Assembly: GCA_037190665.1 (NCBI GenBank)
Contig: JBBCJT010000137.1
Location: 1 to 64,000 of the forward strand
Length of the DNA: 64,000 nt
Direction of reading: 5' to 3'
Origin: JBBCJT01 sp037190665
Lineage (GTDB): Bacteria > Pseudomonadota > Alphaproteobacteria > Acetobacterales > Acetobacteraceae
In this document: positions 1 to 8,924 of the stretch, piece by piece
Layout: every line of letters starts with the position of its first letter
How positions within the stretch are numbered: the first letter of the stretch is position 1
The notes under the pieces: generated by a model
Told to the model about the DNA's origin: nothing
What the model saw: the letters and a program-made list of their open reading frames with translations, nothing else
Databases searched by the model: none
Made by a program: the position numbers and the translations under genes

Positions 1-1553
1 GTCATCAGCCGCACCAGCATCGTGGCGGTGAACATCGAGGTCATGATCCCGAAGGCGACCGTCACCGCGAAGCCGCGGATCGGCCCGGTGCCGAAGGCAT
101 AGAGCAGGATCATCTTGATCAGCGCGGTGAGGTTGCTGTCCACGATGGTGGCGAATGCGCGGGTATAGCCGGCCTCCAGCGCCGACAGCGGCGTTCGCCC
201 GCGCTTGACCTCCTCCCACACGCGTTCGTTGATCAGGATGTTGGCGTCCACCGACATCCCGACCGATAGCAGCAGCCCGGCGATGCCCGGCAGCGTCAGC
301 GTCGCCTCGAGCAGGCTGAGGAAGGCCAGCGCGAGGACCAGGTTCGCGATCACCGCGATCGAGGCGAACGCCCCGAACAGCCCGTAGACGAACAGCATGT
401 AGGCGCAGACCAGCACCAGCCCCACGATGCAGGAGATGATGCCGGCGCGGATCGCGTCCGCGCCGAGGTCCGGCCCGACCGAGCGTTCCTCCACCACTGT
501 CAGCGGCGCGGGCAGGGCGCCGGCGCGCAGCAGCACGGCGAGGTCGGTCGCCGTCGCGGCGGTGAAGCTTCCGCTGATCTGGCCGGAGCCGGCGGTGATC
601 GGTTCGCGGATATTGGGCGCGCTGATCACCCGGTCGTCGAGCACGATGGCGAAGGGCTTGCCCACGTTGTTGCGCGTGACCTCGGCGAAGCGCCGGGCGC
701 CGACCGCATCGAAGCGGAAATTCACCACCCATTCGCTGGTCTGCGGGTTCTGGCCCGCGCGCGCGTCGGTCAGGTTGGCGCCGTCCACCTCGATCCGGCG
801 GCGGACGGGAAAGATCGTCTCCCCGTCGCGGCCCTCGCCGCGCAGGAACTCCACGCCGGGCGGGGGCGGCTGGCCGGGCTGCGGGACGGCGGATTCGTCG
901 AGCAGGCGGAACGTCATGCGCGCCGTCTTGCCCAGCAACTCCTTGATCCGGGCGGGATCTTCCACGCCGGGAAGCTGCACCAGGATGCGCGATGCGCCTT
1001 GCCGGGCGATGATCGGCTCGCTCACGCCCGTGCCGTCGATGCGGCGGCGGATGATCTCGATCGACTGCTGGATGGCGCTGGTCGCCTTTTCCCGCAGCCC
1101 GACCTCGGACAGGGTCATCGTGATCTGCCCGTCCGGCGTGCTGGCGAAATCGATGTCCGGCGCCGAGGTGCCGATGCCGGTGGTGACCGGCGTGGAAAGC
1201 TCCCGCAGCCGCGTCAGCGCGTCCTGCGCCTGGGTGGCGTCGCGAAGGCGGATCGTCACCCGGCGCTGGGCGGGCTGGGCCGCCACGGCGGTGTAACCGA
1301 TCAGCGGCTGACGGCGCAGCGTCTGGCGCGCCGAATCGGCGAGGCTTTCCAGCCGTTCCCGCAGCGCGGTGTCCATGTCCACCTCCATCAGGAGGTAGGA
1401 TCCGCCCTTGAGGTCGAGGCCGAGCTGGATCTGTCGCCAGGGCAGCCATGACGGCGCGGCTTCCCGCGGCCAGAAATTGGGCAGGGTGAAAATCGCGCCG
1501 ATCAGGCAGATGCCCAGGATCAGCCAAGTCTGGAGGCGGCTGAAGTAAAGCAT
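1..1553 (-). CDS. secD: Protein translocase subunit SecD (3' end outside window)
   Basis: Inner-membrane part of the Sec protein-export machinery; with SecF it uses the proton gradient to help pull exported chains across. The protein starts with a single membrane anchor (about residues 9-27), then the family motif LDLKGG near residue 46, a long periplasmic part, and at the window edge the last membrane helices, with SMFTATMLVRLM close to the usual C-terminus. About 517 codons are present and SecD proteins are usually near 520, so only a few residues are missing. yajC, its common upstream neighbour, is absent; the next gene upstream encodes a SnoaL-like protein. secF would be expected just outside the window. 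Confidence 0.95.
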   Translation of the reverse strand, partial: MLYFSRLQTWLILGICLIGAIFTLPNFWPREAAPSWLPWRQIQLGLDLKGGSYLLMEVDMDTALRERLESLADSARQTLRRQPLIGYTAVAAQPAQRRVTIRLRDATQAQDALTRLRELSTPVTTGIGTSAPDIDFASTPDGQITMTLSEVGLREKATSAIQQSIEIIRRRIDGTGVSEPIIARQGASRILVQLPGVEDPARIKELLGKTARMTFRLLDESAVPQPGQPPPPGVEFLRGEGRDGETIFPVRRRIEVDGANLTDARAGQNPQTSEWVVNFRFDAVGARRFAEVTRNNVGKPFAIVLDDRVISAPNIREPITAGSGQISGSFTAATATDLAVLLRAGALPAPLTVVEERSVGPDLGADAIRAGIISCIVGLVLVCAYMLFVYGLFGAFASIAVIANLVLALAFLSLLEATLTLPGIAGLLLSVGMSVDANILINERVWEEVKRGRTPLSALEAGYTRAFATIVDSNLTALIKMILLYAFGTGPIRGFAVTVAFGIMTSMFTATMLVRLM

Positions 1554-1651
1554 GCGGACGGTGGAAGCCTTATCCCCGGCAGAACAGCGGCGGCTTATGC
1601 CACCCCCGCCCCGGCGGCGCTACCCGCCTGGGAACGTTGACGCCCCGCGAC

Positions 1652-2059
1652 CTACGCGGTGGCGGGGATCGAGTGGTGTTCGTGGACGATCGTCCACTGC
1701 CCCCCGATCTTGCGAAGGCCGATGGTGAGCCGGAAATCGAGCGCGATATCCGTCCCGTCCGGTTCCCGCCCCGCGCAGCGCATGGCCGCGGCGACGAAGG
1801 CCACGTCGCTGCCGGCGGTGACGTTCACTTCCCTGATATCGAACGTCGCCGGGTCGTGCGCCCAGGCGAAGAACAGGTCCCAGGTCTTCCGGTAGGCCTC
1901 GATTCCCTTCGACTGGAACGGGGGCGGGACGTCGAACATCAGGATGTCGGGCGCGTGGTGGCGCAGGATCGCCGGGATGTCACGGCGGCGGACGGCCTCA
2001 GCCCAGGCTTCGACCACCCGCAGCACGGCGGCTTCGTCGGCCGATCGGGTCGGGGTCAT
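1652..2059 (-). CDS. SnoaL-like / NTF2-fold protein
   Basis: A 135-residue cytoplasmic protein of the SnoaL / DUF4440 / SgcJ type, a cone-shaped alpha+beta fold used for small-molecule isomerases, hydrolases or binding proteins. An N-terminal helix with EAWAEAVRRRDI, the stretch HAPDILMFDVPPP, and a C-terminal QWTIVHEHHS strand are typical. Its ATG overlaps the stop codon of the upstream spermidine-synthase-like gene (ATGA), so the two are probably translated together. A longer reading frame upstream is rejected because it runs inside that neighbour in another frame. The substrate is unknown. Confidence 0.8.
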   Translation of the reverse strand: MTPTRSADEAAVLRVVEAWAEAVRRRDIPAILRHHAPDILMFDVPPPFQSKGIEAYRKTWDLFFAWAHDPATFDIREVNVTAGSDVAFVAAAMRCAGREPDGTDIALDFRLTIGLRKIGGQWTIVHEHHSIPATA

Positions 2060-4332
2060 GGGCCTCCTCCTGCCTGCCCGCGGCGCGCCAGCACGGTTCG
2101 CGTCGGGCCGGCGCCGCCGAGCTGTTCCGCCCCCCGCACGTCGTTGTTCAGCCAGTACTCGTCGCGCGGGAACAGGTCCGTGTTCGCCGCCATGGCCGGG
2201 CGTGCGTCTGCCGGTCCCCATATGCGCGGGGGTGCCGAGAACATGGCCGCCATCGCGGCCGGATCAACCTTCGCCCCCTCCGCCCAGCGGGCGAACTCGG
2301 GCGAGGCGAACCGGGCGGCCAGCGCCTCCGCGTCGTAGGGGATGGGCCGGTCCGAGCCGATCAGGATGGAGGCCGGGCGGATCATCACCACGTGGGGGAA
2401 GGTCTGCAGGAAGCCGGCCACCACCCGCTCGGTCGGCGCCCACTGCACGAACAGCCCACCGGGCCGCAGGCTGTCCTTCACCCCGTCGAGGAATTCCACC
2501 GAGTAGAGCATCCCCGAATGCGAGGTCTGGGGCAGGATCGCGTCCGCCTCGATCACGTCCCACTGCGCCCCGCCCGCGAACACCTCCTTCCGGCCGTCGC
2601 CGACGACGAGGCTGAAGCGCCGGTCCCGCGCCATCAGCGCCGGCGCGCTGTCCGGCTGCTGCGCGCGATAGGTGTCCAGCACGTCGTACACCGCGCCGAC
2701 CAGTTCCACCGCCCGCACCTGCTCCGTCGCCGGGTTCCACCCGGCCGCATAGGGCGTGCCGCCCGATCCCACGCCGACCACCATCACGTCGCGCGGAGCG
2801 GGATGCAGCGCCGGGCCGAGGGCGCCGAGGAACACGTGGATCGGCAGGAACGGCAGGCGGGACTGAGTATGGCCCTGGATGAACATCGCGCCGTTCCCGC
2901 CGTCGAGCCGGAGCACCACGACGCCCGACCGGTCCTCGGCCACCAGCGCCTGCTGGGTAGGAAAGGTGCGATGCAGCCGCGCCCAGAACGCGGCATTCGA
3001 GGGAAAGGCGATCGCACCGGCCGCCAGCGCCGCCGCGACGGCGAAGGCCGGGCGGTCGCGGCGCAGCAGCAGTGGCACCATCATCGCGAGCGCGAGGAAG
3101 GAGAGGAATTTCAGCGCCCCCGCGCTGCCCCAGAGGTGCAGGGCGACCAGCCCGGCGAACAGACCGCCCCCGGCGTTGCCCATAATGTTCGCCACCTGCA
3201 CGAAGCCGACGCGCGATCCGACGGTGGCGAGATCGTCCTGCACCGCCCGCTGCACCACCGGGAAGGACAGGCCGAGCAGGAAGGATGGCGGCGCGACCGT
3301 GATCAGCGCGGCGGCGGCGAGTGCGGCCATCGCGCCCGTGGAATGCCGCCACGCATCGACCCCCAGCGCGCCCGCGACGGCCGGCCATTCGGCCGCCGCC
3401 CAGAACCCGGCCAGCGTGGCCAGCGTCCAGATCGTCGCACCGGCCTGCAGCAGCAGGAACGTGCGCCGCAGATCGCCCATCCGCGCCACCAGTCGCGCGC
3501 CCATCACCGTGCCCAGCCCGTCCGCGACCAGGAACACGCCGAGGATCAGGGCGAAGCTGTAGGCGCTGGTCTGGCCCAGCACGCCAAGCACCCGCACCCA
3601 CAGGATCTCGAGCGCGACGATCAGGAAGCCGGAGGCGAACATCAGTGCCATCCACCCTAGCGGCAGGCCGCCGCCGGAGGTGCGCACGCGCGGCGCGGGC
3701 GGCAGATCGGGGACCATGGAGCGCGCGGGCAGGGCGAGCAGGCCGGCGGCGAGGTTCAGCACCGATCCCAGCAGCACCGCCCGGTCGAAGCCCAGCGTCC
3801 CGACCAGCAGGAAGCCGCCGATCAGCGCACCCGCGCCCGCGCCCAGCGTGTTCAGCCCGTAGAGCAGCCCGATCCGCCCGGCCGCCGCTTCGATGCGCGG
3901 CACCACCGCGCGCGACAGCAGCGGCAGCGACATGCCCATCAGGAAGGTCGGCGGCAGCAGCGCGACGAAGCAGGCGGCGAAGACCTGCGTGCCTTCCAGC
4001 CCGTGGCCGACCAGCGCCGGCAGCCAGACATGCAGCGCGGGTACCGACAACAGCCCGAAGCCCGCGATCCCCGCCTCGCACAGCGCGAAGCCGGTCGCCG
4101 CCGCGCGCGGGGTGATGCGGTCGGTCAGCAGCCCGGCGGCGAGTGAACCCAGCCCGATGCCGGCGAGGAAGGCGCCGACGACGATGGCGGCGGTGACGGC
4201 GTCCGACCCCGCGAACAGGCCCAGCAGCCGCTGCCAGACCACCTGATAGAGCAGGGCCGCGAAGCCCGACGCGAAGAAGGCGACTGCCAGCAGCGGCACC
4301 AGTGCGGCGCCGCGCCCTTCCCTCTGAAGCAT
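2056..4332 (-). CDS. Fused multi-spanning membrane / spermidine-synthase-like protein
   Basis: A 758-residue protein. The first ~430 residues form about a dozen hydrophobic helices in an MFS-like arrangement; the last ~300 form a spermidine/spermine-synthase-type domain. The methyl-donor-binding loop is VVGVGSGGTPYAAG near residue 517, instead of the usual GGGDG type, followed by DGRKEVF and WDVIEADAI around residue 590, where the catalytic Asp of aminopropyltransferases lies. This matches the fused MFS/spermidine synthase family, whose true substrate is poorly known. The altered loop and the fusion argue against ordinary spermidine production. The downstream SnoaL-like gene overlaps its stop codon. 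Confidence 0.85.
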   Translation of the reverse strand: MLQREGRGAALVPLLAVAFFASGFAALLYQVVWQRLLGLFAGSDAVTAAIVVGAFLAGIGLGSLAAGLLTDRITPRAAATGFALCEAGIAGFGLLSVPALHVWLPALVGHGLEGTQVFAACFVALLPPTFLMGMSLPLLSRAVVPRIEAAAGRIGLLYGLNTLGAGAGALIGGFLLVGTLGFDRAVLLGSVLNLAAGLLALPARSMVPDLPPAPRVRTSGGGLPLGWMALMFASGFLIVALEILWVRVLGVLGQTSAYSFALILGVFLVADGLGTVMGARLVARMGDLRRTFLLLQAGATIWTLATLAGFWAAAEWPAVAGALGVDAWRHSTGAMAALAAAALITVAPPSFLLGLSFPVVQRAVQDDLATVGSRVGFVQVANIMGNAGGGLFAGLVALHLWGSAGALKFLSFLALAMMVPLLLRRDRPAFAVAAALAAGAIAFPSNAAFWARLHRTFPTQQALVAEDRSGVVVLRLDGGNGAMFIQGHTQSRLPFLPIHVFLGALGPALHPAPRDVMVVGVGSGGTPYAAGWNPATEQVRAVELVGAVYDVLDTYRAQQPDSAPALMARDRRFSLVVGDGRKEVFAGGAQWDVIEADAILPQTSHSGMLYSVEFLDGVKDSLRPGGLFVQWAPTERVVAGFLQTFPHVVMIRPASILIGSDRPIPYDAEALAARFASPEFARWAEGAKVDPAAMAAMFSAPPRIWGPADARPAMAANTDLFPRDEYWLNNDVRGAEQLGGAGPTRTVLARRGQAGGGP

Positions 4333-4406
4333 GGAATCCCCGGCCCCGTTTTCTGTCTTGGTTGCGCCCAGCCTGACGCAGCCCGGGCAGGGGGTGAAGG
4401 GGTCAG

Positions 4407-4448
4407 GGCACGCTCAACCTGAGTATACACGGCCAGGTTGAGCGTGCC
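4407..4448. repeat. 14-bp inverted repeat with GTATAC loop
   Basis: GGCACGCTCAACCT (4407-4420) is the exact reverse complement of 4435-4448, with a 14-nt loop containing GTATAC. It lies between the D-aminopeptidase gene and the fused synthase gene, both on the minus strand. It could be an operator, a processing site or a second terminator stem; no T-run follows on the minus strand. Confidence 0.7.
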
Positions 4449-4479
4449 TGCTTCATGAACCATGCCGAGTGGAACTATT

Positions 4480-4503
4480 GCCTGCGCCGTATACTGCGCA
4501 GGC
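4480..4503 (-). terminator. Hairpin after the dpp-type operon, loop with GTATAC
   Basis: GCCTGCGC (4480-4487) and GCGCAGGC (4496-4503) make an 8-bp perfect stem around an 8-nt loop that contains GTATAC. It starts about 12 nt after the stop codon of the D-aminopeptidase gene, the right place for a terminator of the peptide-transport operon. The downstream strand has only weak A/T content (AATAGTT), so termination may be incomplete or Rho-dependent. Confidence 0.5.
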
Positions 4504-4515
4504 GAAAGTCCCGCT

Positions 4516-5340
4516 CTAGAGAAGCGTCGAACTGTAGGCGAGCGCGACCACCATGAAGTTCACCGCCGCCACCATGTCCGGCACCTTCACCGCGATGGTG
4601 TAGCCGTCCACGCGTTCCACCTGCGGCAGCAGCGACAGGATCTCGGCCGGCGGGCGGTGCTTGAAGCTGACCTCCAGCAGGATCTCGCCCTCGATGCGGT
4701 AGGGCTTGAAGTCGCGGATGCGGGCGATGGCGCGCCGGGTGGTCTCGGCAACCACCTCATAGCTCTCTTCCGGCGTCATGGTGCGGGTGGCGAAGGTGCC
4801 GTAGGCCCATTTCACCACCGCCGCCTCAACGTCGCCCACCAGCCCGCGGGTCTCGTCCACGAACTGGTCGTCGCCGGAGATGCCGATCAGCGGCACGCCG
4901 AAATGGCCGATCAGCGGGTGGTAGAACCCGGCCTCGGAGACGGTGCGTCCGTTCAGCCGGATCTCGCGGATCACGCGGCCCTGCATCGTGTGGCCCAGCA
5001 CGCCGGACACGTGCGTGCTGCCGGTATGCCAGCCGAGGAACAGCGCCCCGTCGAAGCGGCCGGCCTCCACGCCCTGCACCATGCCCAGCGGACGCGGCTT
5101 GCCGCGGACCAGCCGCACGTTCTTCGGCAGCCGGTCGGGCAGGATGTTCAGATGCGTGCCGTGGCTGTCGGCGACGACGATCTCCTCGACGCCGGCGGTG
5201 AAGGCTGCGCGGCAGGCGGCGGCGACCGTGTCGGTCATCCACAGTCGTCCGGACTGGTACTCGAAGCCTTCCAGCATCGTCTGGTCGCGCGTGGCGACCC
5301 CCGCGATGCCCTCGATATCCGCCGAGATGTAGAGCCGCAT
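4516..5340 (-). CDS. dppA: D-aminopeptidase, M55 family (DppA type)
   Basis: A zinc peptidase of 274 residues that releases N-terminal D-amino acids from small peptides. Family M55 metal ligands are in place: SADIEG puts Asp8 and Glu10 in the site, ADSHG gives His60, GWHTG gives His about 105, and a Glu follows near residue 136. The length equals that of Bacillus DppA. It is the last gene of an operon with a peptide-binding protein and two permeases, the same association as in the Bacillus dpp operon. The likely role is use of D-amino-acid peptides, such as peptidoglycan fragments, after uptake. Confidence 0.93.
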   Translation of the reverse strand: MRLYISADIEGIAGVATRDQTMLEGFEYQSGRLWMTDTVAAACRAAFTAGVEEIVVADSHGTHLNILPDRLPKNVRLVRGKPRPLGMVQGVEAGRFDGALFLGWHTGSTHVSGVLGHTMQGRVIREIRLNGRTVSEAGFYHPLIGHFGVPLIGISGDDQFVDETRGLVGDVEAAVVKWAYGTFATRTMTPEESYEVVAETTRRAIARIRDFKPYRIEGEILLEVSFKHRPPAEILSLLPQVERVDGYTIAVKVPDMVAAVNFMVVALAYSSTLL

Positions 5341-5350
5341 GCGTGTTTCC

Positions 5351-6232
5351 CTAACGCTTGAGGCTCGGGTCGAGCGCGTCGCGCAGCGCGTCGCCCAGCA
5401 GGTTGAAGGCCAGCACCGTGATCAGGATGGCGACACCCGGCAGGGCGACGAGCCACCATGCGGTCTGCACGAACTGCAGCGAGCCGGAGAGCATCGTGCC
5501 CCATTCGGCCGTGGGCGGCTGCGCGCCCATCCCGAGGAAGCCGAGGGCCGCCGTGTCCAGCACCGCGACCGAGAAGCCGAGCGTGGACTGCACGATCAGC
5601 GGCGGCAGGCAGTTGGGCAGCAGCGCCGTCAGCATCAGCCGCGCATCGCCCACGCCGTTCACCCGCGCGGCTTCCACGTAGGGGCGGTGCTTCTCGGCAA
5701 GCACCGCCGCGCGCGTCAGCCGCACGAAGCTGGGCAGCATCACCACCGCGATGGCGAACATGGCGTTGACGAGGCTCGGCCCGAGCAGGGCGACCAGCAC
5801 CAGCGCGAGCAGCAGGCCCGGCAGCGCCATCAGCACGTCCACGCAGCGCATCACCACCAGATCGAACAGCCCGCCCGCATAGCCGGCGACGAGACCGAGC
5901 GACACGCCGACGAGGAAGGCGAGCGTGACCACCATCAGCCCGATGGTCAGCGACAGCCGCGCCCCGTGCAGCAGCCGCGACAGCACGTCGCGGCCGACAT
6001 CGTCGGTGCCGAGCGGATAGGCCCAGTTGCCGCTGGCCCAGGCCGGGGGCAGCAGCAGCGCGTCGCGGTACTGCGTGTCCGGCGGATGCGGGGCGAGCAG
6101 GTCGGCGAACAGGGCGGCGAACGCGAGCAGGACGATCACGCCGAGGGCCACCAGCGCGGCGCGGTTGCCGCGCAGCGACGTCCAGGCCTCCGCCAGCGGG
6201 CTGCGGGGCGCGGAAAGGTCAGCGGCGGCCAT
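5351..6232 (-). CDS. dppC: Peptide ABC transporter permease, DppC type
   Basis: A 293-residue inner-membrane permease of the dipeptide/oligopeptide/nickel importer family. The OppC-type N-terminal segment (LLAPHPPDTQYRDALLLPP) is followed by GTDDVGRDVLSRLLHGARLS, five to six membrane helices and an EAA-type loop for ATPase contact (EAARVNGVGDARLMLTALLP). It overlaps the upstream dppB-like gene by 14 bp and precedes the D-aminopeptidase gene by 10 bp, so all four genes look co-transcribed. No cognate ATPase gene is present. Confidence 0.93.
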   Translation of the reverse strand: MAAADLSAPRSPLAEAWTSLRGNRAALVALGVIVLLAFAALFADLLAPHPPDTQYRDALLLPPAWASGNWAYPLGTDDVGRDVLSRLLHGARLSLTIGLMVVTLAFLVGVSLGLVAGYAGGLFDLVVMRCVDVLMALPGLLLALVLVALLGPSLVNAMFAIAVVMLPSFVRLTRAAVLAEKHRPYVEAARVNGVGDARLMLTALLPNCLPPLIVQSTLGFSVAVLDTAALGFLGMGAQPPTAEWGTMLSGSLQFVQTAWWLVALPGVAILITVLAFNLLGDALRDALDPSLKR

Positions 6233-7232
6233 GGCGGATCTGCGGATTGAGCAGGCCGTAGCAGAGATCGACGAGCAGGTTCACCGCCATCATCAACGCG
6301 GCGATGATGACGATGCCGCCCTGGATCTGCGGGTAGTCGCGGCGCTGGATCGCCTCGACCAGCCACTTGCCGATGCCGGGCCAGGAAAAGATCGTCTCGG
6401 TCAGGATCGCCCCCGACAGCAGGTGGCCGAGCTGGAGGCCGATCACGGTGACGACCGGGATCAGCGCGTTACGCAGCGCATGCACCGTGACCACGCGACG
6501 GAACGGCAGGCCCTTGGCGCGGGCGGTGCGCACGTAGTCCTCGTTCAGCACCTCCAGCATGGAGGAGCGCGTCATGCGCGCGATCACGGCAAGCGAGATC
6601 GTGCCCAGCGCGATCGCCGGCAGGATCAGGTGGGAGAGCGTGGAGGCGAACGCCCCCGGCTCCCCGGACAACCATGAGTCGATCAACAGGAAGCCCGTCA
6701 CGGGCTCCACGTAGTAGGCGACGCCGATGCGGCCGGAGACCGGGGTCCAACCGAGGCTGACCGAGAAGAACAGGATCAGCAGCAGGCCCCACCAGAACAC
6801 CGGCATCGAATAGCCTGTGAGCGCCGCCGTCATGATCGCGTGGTCGGTCGTGCGGCCGCGCCGCAGCGCGGCGATCATGCCGGCGGGAACCCCCACCAGC
6901 ACCGCGAAGCCGAGCGCGAACAGGCCAAGCTCGATGGTCGCGGGGAAGCGGACCATGAACTCGGCGGCGACCCGCTCCTTCGTGCGGACGGAGGCGCCGA
7001 AATCGCCCACCGCGAGCCGGCCCATGAAGTCGAGGTACTGTTCCCACAGCGGCCGGTCGAGGCCGAGTTCCCTCAGCAGCCGGGCATGCTCGGCCGGGTC
7101 CAGCACGCGCTCCCCCGCGGCGATCTCGACCGGATCGCCGGGGACGAGGTGGAGCAGCATGAAGGCGACGATGGTGACCGCGACCGCCGTGGGCAGCAGC
7201 ACGGCGGCACGGCCGAGAAGCCAGCGGATCAT
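6219..7232 (-). CDS. dppB: Peptide ABC transporter permease, DppB type
   Basis: A 337-residue inner-membrane permease. The N-terminus is the usual DppB/OppB signature (a first helix, then HLVPGDPVEIAAGE), followed by LGLDRPLWEQYLDFMGRL and an EAA loop (RTARAKGLPFRRVVTVHALR) near the C-terminal third. It pairs with the following DppC-type subunit to form the channel. It starts 4 bp after the stop codon of the binding-protein gene. Confidence 0.93.
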   Translation of the reverse strand: MIRWLLGRAAVLLPTAVAVTIVAFMLLHLVPGDPVEIAAGERVLDPAEHARLLRELGLDRPLWEQYLDFMGRLAVGDFGASVRTKERVAAEFMVRFPATIELGLFALGFAVLVGVPAGMIAALRRGRTTDHAIMTAALTGYSMPVFWWGLLLILFFSVSLGWTPVSGRIGVAYYVEPVTGFLLIDSWLSGEPGAFASTLSHLILPAIALGTISLAVIARMTRSSMLEVLNEDYVRTARAKGLPFRRVVTVHALRNALIPVVTVIGLQLGHLLSGAILTETIFSWPGIGKWLVEAIQRRDYPQIQGGIVIIAALMMAVNLLVDLCYGLLNPQIRHGRR

Positions 7233-7236
7233 GGGC

Positions 7237-8850
7237 TCAGCGGCGCAGCGACACCCCGACGAAGGGTTGCCCGCCGAACACGTGCACCCGGTAGCCCTGC
7301 ACCTCCTTGCGGAGCGGGGTGAAGCTGACCGAGTTCGCGATCAGGAAGGTCGCCGCATCGTCATAGGCGATCTGCTGCGCACGGATGTACAGCTCCGTCC
7401 GCTTCGCCTGATCGGAGGTCGCGTTGGCCTGCTCGATCAGGTCGCTGAACTCCCTGTTGCACCAGCGTGCGCGGTTCGCGCCGGATTCGGCGGCGGCGCA
7501 GGTCCAGCCGGACAGGATGATCTGGCTGGGGTCGGGGAAGTCGTAGATGTAGCCGGTCATGGCGATCTCGTGCTCGCCGGCCCGCGCGCGGCGCAGATAC
7601 TCGCCCCATTCGAAGCTGGTGATGTTCGCCTTGATGCCCACGGCCGCGAGGTCGGCCTGGATCATCTCCGCCGCGCGGCGGCCGTTCGGCATGTAGCCGC
7701 GCGTGACCGGCAGCGCCCACAGCGTCGTCTCGAACCCGTTCGCGAGCCCGGCTTCCGCCAGCAGCGCCTTCGCGCGGGCGGGGTCGTAGGGGCGGGGCTT
7801 GAGATCCGGGTTGTGGCCCCACAGTGCCGGCGGCACCAGCGCCGTCGCACGGGTGCCGGTGCCGCGATACACCGCCTCGATCAGCGCGTCGTAGTTGATC
7901 GCGTGCTCAAGGGCCTGCCGCACGCGGATGTCGTCGAACGGCTTCCTGGACTGGTTCACCGACAGGAAGCCGTAATCGGCGCCCGAGACTTCCAGCGTGA
8001 CGAGGTTGGGATCGGCCTTGATCGCCGGCAGGTCGGCCGGGTTGGGATAGCGCGCGATGTGGCATTCGCCGGCGCGCAGCTTGGCCAGCCGCACCGACGG
8101 ATCGGGCGTGATGGCGAAGACGAGATTGTCCACCTGCGCGGTGCGATCCGCGATGCCCGCCTGCCGCGCCCAGTGCTGCGGGAAGGCGCGGAAGCGGACG
8201 AAGGAATCGCGCTGGAAGGCGACGAACTGGAAGGCCCCCGTGCCGATCGGCTGCTGGTTGTAGAGATCGGGCGTCTTCGCATCGAGCATCTTCTGCCCGT
8301 ACTCGGCCGACAGGATCGACATCGGCTCGACGGTCAGCGTGGCGAGGAAGGCGGCGATCGGGGTCTTGAGCACGAAGCGGACGGTGTGGTCGTCCACCTT
8401 CTCGATCCGGTCGAGCCGGGTCTTCAGCGCATAGTCGAACATCCCGTACCCGGTGCCGCCGATGCGGTGGTACGGATGATCCGGGTTGGACATCCGGTCG
8501 AAGGTGTAGATCACGTCATCGGCGTTGAAGTCGCGCGTGGGGGTGAAGTTGCGGTTCGAGTGCCACTTCACGCCACGCCGCAGTTTCAGCGTCCAGACCA
8601 GGCCGTCCGGCGAGTTCTCCCAGCTTTCGGCCAGTGCGGGGATCAGCTTCGATCCACCGATCTCGTTGGCGACGAGGCGGTCATAGATCTGCTGGGCGTA
8701 GTCGAAGGTGGTGTTGGACCCGGAGAACTGGGGATTGAGGTTGTCCGGGCTGCCCTCGGTACAGGCGACCAGCGTCGTCTGCGCCGATGCCGTGCCTGCG
8801 AATGCCACCAGCGCGAGCGCCGCGCATGCCTGCCTGAGCGTTCCAAACAC
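7237..8850 (-). CDS. Peptide ABC transporter substrate-binding protein (SBP family 5)
   Basis: A periplasmic binding protein of about 537 residues that feeds the downstream permeases. I prefer the GTG start at 8850: it is preceded by AGAGGGG at a good distance and gives a clean signal peptide ending ALVAFAGTASAQ; an upstream ATG at 8886 would add 12 unlikely residues. The mature part opens with TTLVACTEGSPDNLNPQFSG and contains the family signature with KLRRGVKWHSNRNF and FNADDVIYTFDRM. It is the first gene of the operon binding protein - dppB - dppC - D-aminopeptidase. Confidence 0.92.
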   Translation of the reverse strand: MFGTLRQACAALALVAFAGTASAQTTLVACTEGSPDNLNPQFSGSNTTFDYAQQIYDRLVANEIGGSKLIPALAESWENSPDGLVWTLKLRRGVKWHSNRNFTPTRDFNADDVIYTFDRMSNPDHPYHRIGGTGYGMFDYALKTRLDRIEKVDDHTVRFVLKTPIAAFLATLTVEPMSILSAEYGQKMLDAKTPDLYNQQPIGTGAFQFVAFQRDSFVRFRAFPQHWARQAGIADRTAQVDNLVFAITPDPSVRLAKLRAGECHIARYPNPADLPAIKADPNLVTLEVSGADYGFLSVNQSRKPFDDIRVRQALEHAINYDALIEAVYRGTGTRATALVPPALWGHNPDLKPRPYDPARAKALLAEAGLANGFETTLWALPVTRGYMPNGRRAAEMIQADLAAVGIKANITSFEWGEYLRRARAGEHEIAMTGYIYDFPDPSQIILSGWTCAAAESGANRARWCNREFSDLIEQANATSDQAKRTELYIRAQQIAYDDAATFLIANSVSFTPLRKEVQGYRVHVFGGQPFVGVSLRR

Positions 8851-8924
8851 AGCCGATCCCCTCTCTTCCGGTTCGGCGCGAGTCATCGCGCCGAAAGCCG
8901 CGGCTTGTCCATGGCGGGGGCGGC

